The notes: a model not told the origin generated them from the sequence alone. A stretch of 64,000 nt of DNA from Cohaesibacter celericrescens (GCF_002866925.1 NZ_PKUQ01000002.1:32925-96924), one strand, 5' to 3'. Counted from the first letter of the stretch, positions 44,801 to 54,084 are shown. Program-made: numbers and translations.

Positions 44801-47329
44801 TTGTTCTATTTGACCAATGTGAAGCAAGCCAAAGCAAAATTGGCATTAAAAGCTGTTCAGCCAGCATCCGAGATCACATCGACTCTGGCGTCTGGCGCCA
44901 TGTCGCACGGTGCTCTTGTCGGCCCTGCGCATGAAGCGGTGGCACACGGCACCAATATGGCCGGTGGTTTTTCCAACTCTGGAGAGGGTGGCGAGCATTA
45001 TTCTCGTTATGGCACGATCCGTTCCAGCCGCATCAAACAGTTGGCATCAGGCCGGTTTGGTGTCTGGACTGGATATCTTGCAGACCCCACATTGGAGGAG
45101 CTCGAAATCAAGATTGCGCAGGGTGCAAAACCAGGCGAAGGCGGCCAGCTGCCCGGCAAAAAAGTTACCGTTGAAATTGCAGCAGCACGTGGTGGTACAC
45201 CTGGTGTGGAGTTGATCTCCCCTCCTCCCCATCATGACACTTATTCGATTGAAGATCTGGCTCAGCTTATCCATGATGCCAAAGCTGCGCGTGTGCGCGT
45301 GGTCGTCAAGCTTGTGTCGTCCGAAGGGATCGGTACGATCGCGGTTGGTGTGGCCAAGGCTGGTGCTGACGTCATCAATATCGCTGGCAACACCGGTGGT
45401 ACAGGTGCCGCTGCGGTGACATCTTTGAAAAACACAGGACGCGCCGCAGAAATCGGGCTGGCTGAAGTGCATCAAGCCTTGTGTGTCAACGGACTGCGCG
45501 ACAAAGTCATCTTGCGCTGTTCGGGTGCCCACCAGACCGCATCTGACGTGATCAAGTCTTGCCTGTTGGGTGGTGACAGTTTTGAGTTCGGGACAACCGC
45601 ACTGATGATGCTGAAATGCGTTATGGCCAAAAACTGTAACGTCAAATGTCCTGCGGGATTGACCACAAACTCAGAAGTGTTTGATGGCGATCCACGTGCA
45701 TTGGCTCAATATCTGATGAACATCGCCCACGAAGCACGTGAAATACTTGCATCCCTCGGATTCAGGAGCATGAGAGAGGCACGCGGCCGGTCTGACTATC
45801 TGCATTTGGTCAAGCATAAGCGCTCGATCGGTCAGATGGACCTACGCAATATGCTCAAGGTGGTTGAAGAGGTTCACATCAAGGAACCGGTTTATCTTGA
45901 AGCCAATTTCGAGATTGATGACAAGTTGCTAAAGCAGTTCAAGAACGAAGCTGTTCAGCGGCATCAGCGTCGTGCCAAATTGGTTGTGTCAAGAAAACTG
46001 GATAACCGACATAAAACGGTTGGCGGCCAGTTTGCTATCGATATCGAGCGGATGCTGCAGCATGAGTTGTCAGAGAGACACCTCAACTCCATGCCTATGG
46101 TTTACACCGATGATCGAGGTCGCAACCTCATCAAACCAGAAACACTAGAAATCCATACCCACGGATCTGCGGGTCAGTCTTATGCTGCCTTTTGTAACTC
46201 TGGCATGGTCTTCCACCACACGGGGACTTGTAATGATGGTGTTGGCAAGGGTGCTTCTGGCGGCAATATCGCTGTACACACTCCCGGCGGTGGTGACAAA
46301 GAAAATGTCCTGATTGGTAACTTTGCCTTGTTTGGCGCATCAGGTTCGTCGCTGTTTGTTGAAGGCGGTGCTGGCGACCGGTTCGGCGTTCGCAACTCTG
46401 GCGCGACCGCCGTTGTTGAAGGCGTCGGCGATTTCTGCGGCGAGTATATGACCAACGGCGCTATTATGAACCTTGGTGGCTTCGGTAAAGGTTTCTGTAA
46501 CGGCATGTCCGGTGGTGTGGCTTATCAGTATGATCCGTACAATCAACTGGAAACGCTCTACAGTGCCGATTCAGTCAAACTGCATCAGCTTGACGGGGAC
46601 AATGATCGCGCAGCTTTGCACCGCGAGGCCGTCAAAGCCTTGCTGGAGCGACACATCAAGTTCACCGGATCGAGCAAAGCCAAATTCATTCTGGAAAATT
46701 TCAAAACTGAAGTGTCTAACTTCAAATTTGCCACTCCTCTGGCGCTCGAAACCTATCAGAATTATGAGGCAATCCTGAAAGCCAATACGCCTAAAGAGCT
46801 GAAAGAAGAGCTTGCACAGGCATTGGTTTCGTATCAGATCCGCAAATTCAAGGTAGCCTATCGTGACGGCACGGTAATTGCTGGTGGCGCTATCCCACAA
46901 CAGGGTGAAACAGACACCCAGCTAATGTATGAGCTGATCAACAATTTCAGCGTAATCAACATGGCTCAACAGATTGTCAGAACTCGGTATCGTGGTGTCG
47001 ATGTTGATGACGAGACGCTGCATGGTGGTGTTCGCAAGTTGATCTTGACGGAAGACTTCGGTCTGATGACAAAACTGTCTGCCATTGCTCGCGAGGCTCT
47101 GTCCGGCTATTCCGACATGGAAATCGCAGTGATGGTCTCTGACAAACGCATGAGAGACTATAAAACAGCGTTATCCAACCGCAATGTCCGCCTAATGGAT
47201 TCTATCGGAACCTATGGTTGGATCCTGCTTCAAGACCGGTTGAACCGCGCCGCTATGGGTACCTTGCCAGATTTTGAAGCTCTATTTGCTTCAACATCCA
47301 GTATGGAACTAATCAAACAGGTGTCTTAA
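41849..47329 (+). CDS. Oversized glutamate-synthase-like protein (GltB-type, 1826 residues)
   Basis: The domain order is that of GltB. A class II glutaminase starts at Cys20 (SSCGVGFM) with HTRFSTNTEPQP and AHNGELNT. A central domain has QESYKFLLDPMMQSG and NPPLDSLRE. The FMN-binding synthase domain (about 1005-1370) has PGEGGQLPGKKV, SPPPHHD and NTGGTGAA. A [3Fe-4S] motif C-x5-C-x3-C (CVMAKNCNVKC, about 1257) and a GXGXG domain (about 1400-1600, GASGGNIAVHTPGGG) follow. Canonical GltB has about 1500 residues; here roughly 120 extra residues precede the FMN domain (about 880-1005) and some 230 helical residues extend the C-terminus. The start is TTG with a GTGAGGA site; the next Met lies after the essential Cys, so TTG must be used. 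No gltD follows; a diflavin reductase does. Confidence 0.88.
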   Translation: MEQSQHQHGLYDHSFEKSSCGVGFMTYKSGVQTHDVLDKGHEALCTIPHRGGMSAEGVGDGAGVCIDLSLSFFRKITGMQKLEIGEFGVGNFFLPENKKHWDDADKLIKQSLEKHDLRLILVRDAPVNNAVIRPAALKFMLTVHQVVFIKPEGVDDKEFDRKIHDALMDIEAVAYLEPKLKGLYPVSMSAHTQVYKGRLNSNEIIPYFIDLMDPDHKIHSMFFHTRFSTNTEPQPSMAQPFRLMAHNGELNTDKKNRLSEAAIAQMKNQQIYSPPGQSDSARLDQTLERRLIEDDLDLITAVVAMMPPAWENDHRFSDSVKVMLEYFSLYEEKNDGPAALIFGNGTVIGARLDRLGLRPLRSVETDDYLCVTSEAGQIDFDPDSIIRRGRIEAGGMLYFDHSTGQSYTSNEALEMLASKRDYRALLEETRNNLADLPTVDGKTEVADAFSDAQRSVAYGLNQESYKFLLDPMMQSGSEKISAMGYGVAINALTDQEGGMAKYFSQRFAQVTNPPLDSLREADGMTLRVALGARPHFNKGATKQLVVQSPILSPDDLATIRDQKDVLVTEVATVYEIDHKADSKKAQSDLIAAVDAVCKKVEIAAREKGGIIVLSDASVDPTHAAIPLPLIVSAANQRLIEQGLRFRASLIAESGQIASAHQVATTLGFGASALMPIAVEARAIEFAKGDKAETKAAIGRYIKAANKSLMKTMGKVGLCTAESYIGGEFFEPNFLDTDEAVLKRYFPNMRNTVGGVDFAAIAHNVTEWHERACSITNEGEIPLLGLFKERSEGAGHSYGTAAVRGFVEMTEEPIQSGKPVAQGGDADETDLRLLPVAKLTDAYGADSDAYRHTSFSRRTPEEIDAFKITKNYRKFAMDLNKEREVRPAALRDVLAFPADVSWAKSADEFGHELFKHDLVGNNNFIVRGMRVKTGKEGHFVISLTGKSNHDRTVALSVALKNKFGDEIVGLETEGTDIVLTAKGVALFYLTNVKQAKAKLALKAVQPASEITSTLASGAMSHGALVGPAHEAVAHGTNMAGGFSNSGEGGEHYSRYGTIRSSRIKQLASGRFGVWTGYLADPTLEELEIKIAQGAKPGEGGQLPGKKVTVEIAAARGGTPGVELISPPPHHDTYSIEDLAQLIHDAKAARVRVVVKLVSSEGIGTIAVGVAKAGADVINIAGNTGGTGAAAVTSLKNTGRAAEIGLAEVHQALCVNGLRDKVILRCSGAHQTASDVIKSCLLGGDSFEFGTTALMMLKCVMAKNCNVKCPAGLTTNSEVFDGDPRALAQYLMNIAHEAREILASLGFRSMREARGRSDYLHLVKHKRSIGQMDLRNMLKVVEEVHIKEPVYLEANFEIDDKLLKQFKNEAVQRHQRRAKLVVSRKLDNRHKTVGGQFAIDIERMLQHELSERHLNSMPMVYTDDRGRNLIKPETLEIHTHGSAGQSYAAFCNSGMVFHHTGTCNDGVGKGASGGNIAVHTPGGGDKENVLIGNFALFGASGSSLFVEGGAGDRFGVRNSGATAVVEGVGDFCGEYMTNGAIMNLGGFGKGFCNGMSGGVAYQYDPYNQLETLYSADSVKLHQLDGDNDRAALHREAVKALLERHIKFTGSSKAKFILENFKTEVSNFKFATPLALETYQNYEAILKANTPKELKEELAQALVSYQIRKFKVAYRDGTVIAGGAIPQQGETDTQLMYELINNFSVINMAQQIVRTRYRGVDVDDETLHGGVRKLILTEDFGLMTKLSAIAREALSGYSDMEIAVMVSDKRMRDYKTALSNRNVRLMDSIGTYGWILLQDRLNRAAMGTLPDFEALFASTSSMELIKQVS

Positions 47330-47483
47330 AGCATCTGTTTGCACCGCCTTGTCCTGTGTTTGGCGCCGGTTTTGGCGCATTAAATACGCCAAGTGTTTGC
47401 TTCTGTGCATGTCTTTATTTAATGCCAGTCATTGAATACAGACATGCCGAAGTAGCCAATTCTAAAAGACGGATCTAATTGAT

Positions 47484-49235
47484 ATGAAAGCCCCGTTTCT
47501 TCCTGATGACGCGCCCTTCTCAGATGACCAAAAATCATGGTTGGCTGGGTTTTATGCCGGATTACAAACGCAAATGCTGCAAGGCCAAAAGTCGGCAGCA
47601 TCTGAAGCACAGGCTACATTAACCGCTCATGTGCTCTACGGAACCCAGACCGGCAATTCCGAAGGCGTTGCGGAGGATCTCAGCGCGGCGATGCGCGCTC
47701 AGGGTATCAATGCTATTTTGGCTTCGCTTGATGAAATCGAAGTCGATGCATTGTTAAAAATGGACTATGTTTTCATTGTTTCCTCGACCTATGGCGAAGG
47801 CGAAATGCCGGACAATGCTGAATTGTTCTGGGATGCGCTGATAGCCTCTGATGCACCGCGACTGGAGCATATGAGTTTCTCGGTGCTGTCTCTTGGTGAT
47901 ACCGCTTATGACGAATTCTGCGAAGCGGGCAAACAATTTGACTTGCGGCTCGAGCAACTCGGTGCAAAGCGCATGGTTCCGCGTGTCGATTGTGATGTTG
48001 ACTATGAAGAAGATGCCGAGACCTGGAGCGCTGGAGTTTTAGAAGAATTGGTTCTTCGAAAACCGGAAGGCAGTGGTGATGTTGCTGTGCCGAATGGAAC
48101 TGCCCCAAAAGCCGCCAAGTCCAAATGGAGCCGCAAAACACCTTTTCATGCGCCCGTTACGGTCAATCGCCTACTCTCGGGAGATGAGTCTGCAAAAGAA
48201 ATTCGTCACTATGAGTTTGATCTATCCAATGATGGCCCCTCTTACGTGGCCGGCGATGCGCTCGGTGTGATTCCAACAAACGACCCAGCTCTTGTGTCAG
48301 CCTGGCTCCAGCGCCTTGGTGTTTCTGGAGACACCGCGGTTGCTGGCAAAGATCAGTCGTTAGAAGACATTCTGTTAAACAATCTCGAGATTTCTTCACC
48401 TTCAAATGAATTTGTCAAAGCCGTTGCAGAACGGGCAGATGATGATCACCTAAAGCATATCGTTGACCATGGTGACAAAGATTCTCTTGAGGCTTATCTT
48501 TGGTCGAAAGACGCCCTTGATGTGATGTTGTTGCACCCCAATGTGCAATTCTCCGTTGACGAGATTCTAGGCTTGTTCAAACCTCTTCAGCATCGTGCCT
48601 ATTCAATATCCTCAAGCTCAAAAGCCTTCACAAACAGCGTTCATTTGACCATCGCGTCGGTTCGTTACGATAGTCATGGACGCTCTCATGGTGGTGTTGC
48701 GTCTTGTTTCCTTGCCGATCGAGTAGGCAACGCCGCTTCTAAAGTTTTTGTAGCACCAAACAAGAGCTTCCGTATTCCAGAAAACAATGATGTGCCAATG
48801 ATCATGGTTGGTCCTGGCACCGGCATTGCGCCTTTCCGCGCATTTCTGCAAGAACGCCAAGCGATTGGCTCGAAAGGAACCAACTGGCTGTTCTTTGGTG
48901 ATCAACACGAGAAATGTGACTTCATCTACAAAGATGAGCTGACTGAGATGCAGTCCGCTGGTGTTCTGCACCGTATGGATTTGGCCTTTTCTCGCGATCA
49001 AAAAGAGAAAATCTATGTCCAAACGCGCATGAAAGAAAATGCCAAGGACCTCTATGCGGCTTTGGAAGAAGGTGGCCATTTTTATGTTTGCGGCGACGCC
49101 TCACGGATGGCCAAAGATGTGGATCGCACCTTGCATGAAATAATTGCTGAACAAAGCGGCCGAAATGACGACGCTACGACGGATTATGTCAATCGGTTGA
49201 AGAAAGACAAACGATACGTGCGCGACGTTTACTAA
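47484..49235 (+). CDS. CysJ-type diflavin reductase (FMN and FAD, NADPH-dependent)
   Basis: 583 residues. A short N-terminal segment with SDDQKSWLAGFYAGLQ is followed by a flavodoxin-like FMN domain (about 50-190: YGTQTGNSEGVAEDL, STYGEGEMPDNAELFW, LSLGDTAYDEFCEAG). Then come the connecting/FAD domain (RAYSISSS, HGGVASCFLADRV) and the NADP domain (MVGPGTGIAPFRAFLQER, FFGDQHEKCDFIY, FYVCGDASRMAKDVD), ending in the aromatic YVRDVY. This is sulfite-reductase alpha-subunit architecture, but no cysI hemoprotein gene is present. It follows the GltB-like gene by 154 bases on the same strand, with a terminator after it. It may supply electrons to that enzyme (inference) or to a sulfite or nitrite reductase encoded elsewhere. 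Confidence 0.9.
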   Translation: MKAPFLPDDAPFSDDQKSWLAGFYAGLQTQMLQGQKSAASEAQATLTAHVLYGTQTGNSEGVAEDLSAAMRAQGINAILASLDEIEVDALLKMDYVFIVSSTYGEGEMPDNAELFWDALIASDAPRLEHMSFSVLSLGDTAYDEFCEAGKQFDLRLEQLGAKRMVPRVDCDVDYEEDAETWSAGVLEELVLRKPEGSGDVAVPNGTAPKAAKSKWSRKTPFHAPVTVNRLLSGDESAKEIRHYEFDLSNDGPSYVAGDALGVIPTNDPALVSAWLQRLGVSGDTAVAGKDQSLEDILLNNLEISSPSNEFVKAVAERADDDHLKHIVDHGDKDSLEAYLWSKDALDVMLLHPNVQFSVDEILGLFKPLQHRAYSISSSSKAFTNSVHLTIASVRYDSHGRSHGGVASCFLADRVGNAASKVFVAPNKSFRIPENNDVPMIMVGPGTGIAPFRAFLQERQAIGSKGTNWLFFGDQHEKCDFIYKDELTEMQSAGVLHRMDLAFSRDQKEKIYVQTRMKENAKDLYAALEEGGHFYVCGDASRMAKDVDRTLHEIIAEQSGRNDDATTDYVNRLKKDKRYVRDVY

Positions 49236-49258
49236 TTATACAGCCTGCCAAGCAAACT

Positions 49259-49288
49259 CAAACCGGCCTCTTCTGGCCGGTTTTTTTG
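49259..49288 (+). terminator. Terminator after the diflavin reductase gene
   Basis: AAACCGGCC pairs with GGCCGGTTT around TCTTCT, followed by seven T. It lies 25 bases after the stop codon and ends the gltB-like/reductase transcript. Confidence 0.93.
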
Positions 49289-49485
49289 TGTACGCTAAAT
49301 GCCGGATGGCCTTAACGTCCTAGTATATCGGTTTGATTGCGGACGATCAGACATGGGTGTATTATTTTTATGTGATATTCGAATTGAACGGCAAACTGCC
49401 TGTTGCGGGCATTAGCCATCACATAAGTACCCATGTCATATGGGCGCGAGAACGTCCGTTGGCATGATGATCGGGGAGATTAATC

Positions 49486-49806
49486 ATGACAAGACTTCGT
49501 TCCTTCGGGCTAGCTCTTCTTTTCACCTCTGGATTTATGCTGGCATCACCGCTGTTTTCTGAATTGGGCAGCGGAGTTGGTTTTATCGGCAAAGCACAAG
49601 CACAGAACTACCAATATATGAGCTGCGGTGAGCTGTGGTATGCACGAAATGCAATTTACGCCTCGCGTGGCTATTGCTTCAAAACGCGTCGTGCTCGCAA
49701 TGCTTTCGGAGCTCGGTGTTATGCTCCTTGGGGCAGACTGACCGCGTCACAGCAGAGGCGTGTCAATCGCATCGTGTCTTGGGAGCGCCGGATGGGATGC
49801 CGGTAG
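49486..49806 (+). CDS. Small secreted YARHG-domain protein
   Basis: 106 residues with a signal peptide of about 38 residues ending GKAQAQ. The mature part is a single YARHG-type domain: SCGELWYARNAIYASRGYCF, then AFGARCYAPWGRLTASQQRR. Here YARNAIYASRGYCF corresponds to the Y-A-R-H-G core, and Cys residues could form disulfides. Such proteins are small extracytoplasmic proteins common in Rhizobiales; their role is not established. A GGGGAG ribosome-binding site precedes the ATG. It is a single-gene transcript ended by a strong terminator. Confidence 0.83.
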   Translation: MTRLRSFGLALLFTSGFMLASPLFSELGSGVGFIGKAQAQNYQYMSCGELWYARNAIYASRGYCFKTRRARNAFGARCYAPWGRLTASQQRRVNRIVSWERRMGCR

Positions 49807-49822
49807 TTACAGACCATATACC

Positions 49823-49853
49823 AAATGCCCGCGCCTTTCAGGCGCGGGCATTT
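49823..49853. terminator. Bidirectional terminator between the YARHG gene and malQ
   Basis: AAATGCCCGCGCC and GGCGCGGGCATTT form a perfect 13-bp stem with a 5-base loop, with A and T flanks on the two sides. It serves the forward YARHG gene and the convergent malQ. Confidence 0.93.
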
Positions 49854-49875
49854 AAAGCATAATGAGAGCCCTTCT

Positions 49876-51975
49876 TCAACTCTCAGGCGAGGCATTGTCT
49901 GCTAATTGTTTGAGATTTCGACCTGCGTCGTCCATCGTTTTGGAAATAACCTCAAAGGCAGGGTCTGATCTCAACTCATCGACCGTGAGCGGACATTTGC
50001 GGCGCCAATTGGGATGATCATCGATCGTTCCGGGCAAATTCTGAGCTTCTTCTTGAGCGAGAACATCATCCAGTTGAACAGAGATCATTGCGACCTGAGA
50101 AGCGGCAAGAGTACCATGCACAACGTCAAACAAATGATCAAATCCTTCAGCACCATCTGTATGATCTGAAAGTCGAGCAAGTGCGGAAACATCTCGTTCG
50201 CGGTGTTCTAACGCCTCATGTGAGATACGCCCCTCAATTTTACTCAGTTTATCCCGCCACTTAATATCCCGTCCGGTAAGATAGCCCTTCAGTGTTGGTG
50301 TATCGTGCGTACTAAAGCAGGCCAAACTAAACTGGCGTAGATCATTTGGATGCTTAAAATTGCCGTCAGGCCATTTTTCATATTGCAGCACAGAATAGCC
50401 ATAGATACCGCGCGCTTGGACCTTTTCACGAAATCCATCTGGCACAAGACCAAGATCTTCACCAATGATTGCGGTCTTTGTGGTGTTGGATTCGATAGAT
50501 AATATGGCCAACAATGTATCAAGCGGCTTGGAAACATAGGCGCCTGGACTGCCATCCTCTGGTATCCAGAAGCTCCGATTGAGACCCAAAACGTGATCAA
50601 TTCTCAAAATACCGGCATGGCGCATGGCCGCACGATAGATATGACGTAACGACTTGTATTTATTGGCAGCTAGCTTTCTTGGCGCGTAAGTCATCAACCC
50701 CCAATTTTGCCCATCAGGGCCGAGTTGGTCCGGTGGAGCCCCAAGAGAAACACCATGAGCGACACTCTCGGACTCACACCAGCTTTCAGCCCCACCGTGG
50801 CGCGCACCCACAGCAAGATCCAGATACAACCCCATACCAGCGCCATCTGCTTTGGCGCGGTCTTGGGCATATTCGAGCTGGCTATTTGCGACCCATTGCA
50901 ACCACGCATGAAACCTTATACGGGCTTCAAGCCTTTCACTTTCTCGCTCAATGGCATCGGGTTCTTTGTTTTGCAGTTCGATTGGCCAATCACGCCAGTC
51001 TTGTCCAAATTGCTCCGCCAGCGCTTCAAACAAAGCAAAGCGTTGAAGATAGGCCCCACGTTGTTCTACGAATTCCTGAAACTGCTGATGCGCTGTCAGC
51101 TCAGCATGCTGAAGGAAGAGCGTATAATAATCGCGCAACGCAGCGTTGTGACAAGTGCGGTGTTGGATATATTCCACTTGCTCGCTATTTCGCAATTCTG
51201 CCCACTGAACGGCTACCGCCTGCATGATTGAACGTGCTTGTGGCGTATTTGTCAGGCCAGGAATACGATCGGTCGCAATGTGCTGGGTATTGAAAAATCC
51301 ACGATGACTAGGCGAATAAGGGCTGATCGCATGAGGCTCGGCAAAGCCCAGCGCATGAACGGGGTTGATACCCACAAAACTGCCACCCAATTCGTGAGTG
51401 AATTCGGCCAAATTCGCCAGATCTTCGTAATCACCGAGACCAGAATTTCGTGCAGAACGCATCCCATACAATGCAGTATTGAGTCCCCAAATGCGTCGTT
51501 TTCCACCAAAGGATTCAATCGAAGGGGCTTGTAGAGGGGCACAAATAATGGTTACGGTCTCGATACGATCCCCGACTTCACATATTAAATCGTGAATACC
51601 TGCGGGCAAAGGCGGAAGTGAAATATGGGTGTCTGCAACACCGGACAAGGCCCCTGAAGAAAAGGATAATTTCTCTTCCTCCGAGACTCTTTCGTCGAGC
51701 TCTATGCTCCAACGTGCGCCGAGACCAAAGTTACACTCATAACCAAACCCCATTCCGGTTATCAGTTCTCGTGGGTACCAACGATCATTTTCCGCTGCAA
51801 CATATGCCTCAAGCGCCTCGGCGATCATGGCGTCATTGTCAAGTTGCAGGCCATTTGCACGAAGCAATGCGAGCTGTGTTTCTACGGACGTGTGGATCAG
51901 ATTGCCGTCAAAATCATTATAGGAATGATGAATTCCAAAATGTCCAGCAAGGGCATTGAGACTTTCAATATTCAT
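49876..51975 (-). CDS. malQ: 4-alpha-glucanotransferase MalQ
   Basis: A 699-residue GH77 enzyme that transfers maltooligosaccharide chains. The catalytic Asp is in GILRIDHVLGLNRSFWIP, the acid/base Glu in IIGEDLGLVPDGF, and the third acidic residue in CFSTHDTPTLKGYL. RSARNSGLGDYEDL and FVGINPVHALG are also family hallmarks. It has an N-terminal extension of about 150 residues, as in many proteobacterial MalQ proteins. Its ATG overlaps the glgX stop by four bases, so it is the last gene of the glycogen operon. It probably recycles short glucans left by GlgX and GlgP. Confidence 0.94.
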   Translation of the reverse strand: MNIESLNALAGHFGIHHSYNDFDGNLIHTSVETQLALLRANGLQLDNDAMIAEALEAYVAAENDRWYPRELITGMGFGYECNFGLGARWSIELDERVSEEEKLSFSSGALSGVADTHISLPPLPAGIHDLICEVGDRIETVTIICAPLQAPSIESFGGKRRIWGLNTALYGMRSARNSGLGDYEDLANLAEFTHELGGSFVGINPVHALGFAEPHAISPYSPSHRGFFNTQHIATDRIPGLTNTPQARSIMQAVAVQWAELRNSEQVEYIQHRTCHNAALRDYYTLFLQHAELTAHQQFQEFVEQRGAYLQRFALFEALAEQFGQDWRDWPIELQNKEPDAIERESERLEARIRFHAWLQWVANSQLEYAQDRAKADGAGMGLYLDLAVGARHGGAESWCESESVAHGVSLGAPPDQLGPDGQNWGLMTYAPRKLAANKYKSLRHIYRAAMRHAGILRIDHVLGLNRSFWIPEDGSPGAYVSKPLDTLLAILSIESNTTKTAIIGEDLGLVPDGFREKVQARGIYGYSVLQYEKWPDGNFKHPNDLRQFSLACFSTHDTPTLKGYLTGRDIKWRDKLSKIEGRISHEALEHRERDVSALARLSDHTDGAEGFDHLFDVVHGTLAASQVAMISVQLDDVLAQEEAQNLPGTIDDHPNWRRKCPLTVDELRSDPAFEVISKTMDDAGRNLKQLADNASPES

Positions 51976-54071
51976 GACGAAGCATTATCCGGTTGGAGGA
52001 TCAGGGCGACGACGGATGAGCCAGACACTTCTGTCGCTTCCTTACGCGTTTCGCGGCTGGGATATTGAACTTGTTGGGCCGTATCAAGACTTCGGACCCA
52101 ATGGTAGCCTTTGGGGTGTTTAGGCAAAACAACATCAGCGGCGACGTTGCTACGGTTGAAAATAATGAAAACAACATCGTTGTCTTGTTGGTATATTGGC
52201 GCTTCAGCGGAACAACGAAGGGTCAAACAGAAACTCGACATGCCGGGATCCCGCCAACGCAGCGGGAAACCACCAAAGTCAGTCCATTCCACATCAGGCT
52301 GATCGTCTTGTTCGCGTTTGGCACCGTGCAGAAAACGATCCTGCCTCAAGGCTTTATGTGCCTTTCGGAACGCCGACAGATAGGTAACAAAATCGTTGAG
52401 TTCTGTGTCTGCCTGATCCCAATTCACCCAACCGATGTCGTTGTCCTGACAATAGGCATTGTTGTTGCCCGATTGGCTATTCCCTATCTCATCCCCAGCC
52501 AGAAGCATCGGCGTGCCTTGTGAGAGGAACAGTGTGGCCAACAAATTTCTCTGCCGACGGTGACGACGCGCACGCACAACCGGATCATCAGTGTCACCTT
52601 CATGGCCGCAGTTGTCACTAAAATTTGCTCCGTGGCCGTCCATATTATTCTCGCCATTGGCAAGATTATGGCGGTTGTTGTAACGAGAAATATCGGCCAA
52701 CGTGAAACCATCATGTGAAGACACAAAGTTGACCGAAGACCAAGCTCGCCGCCCTGCCCGGTCAAATTTATCGGCTGATCCCAAGAGACGCGAAGCCAAA
52801 TCTGGTGTGGTTTGTGGGTCACATTTCCAATATCTGCGCGACGTGTCGCGGTATCCATCATTCCATTCGGAGAATTCTGGAGGGAACCCGCCGAGTCGGT
52901 ATCCACCCGGACCGATATCCCACGGCTCGGCGATGAGTTTGACTTGGGACAGAACAGGATCTTGCCGGATAGCATCCAGAAAACCACCATGGGGATCAAA
53001 TCCATGATCTTCACGGCATACGGTGGTTGCCAGGTCAAACCGGAACCCATCAACCCCCATACATTGCACCCAATAACGCAAGGAATCGAGCACCATACGC
53101 AAAACAAATGGATGGGAAACATTGACGGTATTGCCACAACCGGTGTCATTCACATAATAGCGAGGTTGACCGGCAATCAGGCGATAATAGGAAGCATTGT
53201 CCAAGCCACGGAAAGACAGTGTGGGGCCGTTTTGGTCGCCTTCTGCTGTATGGTTATATACCACATCAAGATAAACCTTGATGCCCGCTGCTTTTAGCTT
53301 TTGGATCATAGCGCGGAAGCCCACGATCCCTTCAGGACCAAAATAGCGCGGCTCCAGAGCAAAAAAGCCGATGGTGTTATAGCCCCAATAATTGCGCAGA
53401 CCTTTGTTTTGAAGAAACTCGTCATCCAAAAAAGAATGCACGGGCATCAATTCAATGGCGGACACATTAAGAGACAAAAGATGATCGATGACCGCATCAG
53501 AGGCAAGACCCTCATAGGTTCCCTGTAACGCTTTTGGCACGCCGGGATGCAACTTTGTCAGGCCTTTGGTATGTGCCTCATAGATGAGATCGCGATCCCG
53601 GAACTTGGGTGCTTCTTGTTGAAGAAACTCATTCAACCGAGGGTCTGAAACTACTGATTTTGGCATGCAATCGGCACTGTCTGCGGCACCAAACGTCAAA
53701 TCGGCACCTTTAGCGCCTTTTTGATAGCCAAACACCGTGGCCGAAGGCGTCCAGTTGCCGTGCAGCTCACGCGTGTAAGGGTCCAACAACAGCTTGTTGG
53801 AATTGAAGCGGTGCCCTTGCTCTGGTGCATAAATGCCGTGTGCACGATAGCCATACAGAGCACCGGGTTTGACCCCGTCGACATACCCATGCCAGACGGG
53901 CCCGGTTCTTTCAGGCAACGAAACACGGTCGATTTCCTTTTTCCCATCGGGTGAGAAAAAACAAAGATCGATTTGACTCGCATTTTCTGAAAAGACCGCA
54001 AAATTGGTCCCTTCACCATCAAAAAATGCACCGAGTTGATGCGAGCTACCGCTCGAAATTCTATATTTCAT
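51972..54071 (-). CDS. glgX: Glycogen debranching enzyme GlgX
   Basis: A 699-residue GH13 isoamylase-type enzyme that hydrolyses alpha-1,6 branches. An N-terminal CBM48 domain (LGAFFDGEGTNFAVFSENAS) precedes the catalytic barrel: VYNHTAEG, nucleophile in DGFRFDLATT, acid/base in KLIAEPWDIGPGGY and NFVSSHDGFTL. The frame reaches a TTG at 54104 inside glgA; the ATG at 54071, 13 bases after glgA, gives MKYRISSGS and was preferred. The position between glgA and malQ fits joint regulation of glycogen turnover. Confidence 0.94.
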   Translation of the reverse strand: MKYRISSGSSHQLGAFFDGEGTNFAVFSENASQIDLCFFSPDGKKEIDRVSLPERTGPVWHGYVDGVKPGALYGYRAHGIYAPEQGHRFNSNKLLLDPYTRELHGNWTPSATVFGYQKGAKGADLTFGAADSADCMPKSVVSDPRLNEFLQQEAPKFRDRDLIYEAHTKGLTKLHPGVPKALQGTYEGLASDAVIDHLLSLNVSAIELMPVHSFLDDEFLQNKGLRNYWGYNTIGFFALEPRYFGPEGIVGFRAMIQKLKAAGIKVYLDVVYNHTAEGDQNGPTLSFRGLDNASYYRLIAGQPRYYVNDTGCGNTVNVSHPFVLRMVLDSLRYWVQCMGVDGFRFDLATTVCREDHGFDPHGGFLDAIRQDPVLSQVKLIAEPWDIGPGGYRLGGFPPEFSEWNDGYRDTSRRYWKCDPQTTPDLASRLLGSADKFDRAGRRAWSSVNFVSSHDGFTLADISRYNNRHNLANGENNMDGHGANFSDNCGHEGDTDDPVVRARRHRRQRNLLATLFLSQGTPMLLAGDEIGNSQSGNNNAYCQDNDIGWVNWDQADTELNDFVTYLSAFRKAHKALRQDRFLHGAKREQDDQPDVEWTDFGGFPLRWRDPGMSSFCLTLRCSAEAPIYQQDNDVVFIIFNRSNVAADVVLPKHPKGYHWVRSLDTAQQVQYPSRETRKEATEVSGSSVVALILQPDNASS

Positions 54072-54084
54072 TGAGTGGTTGGTC

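Noticed and set aside
47372..47392. Hairpin TTGGCG/CGCCAA as terminator between the GltB-like gene and the reductase
   Set aside because: Six-base stem without a T run; too weak to call, so the two genes may still be co-transcribed.
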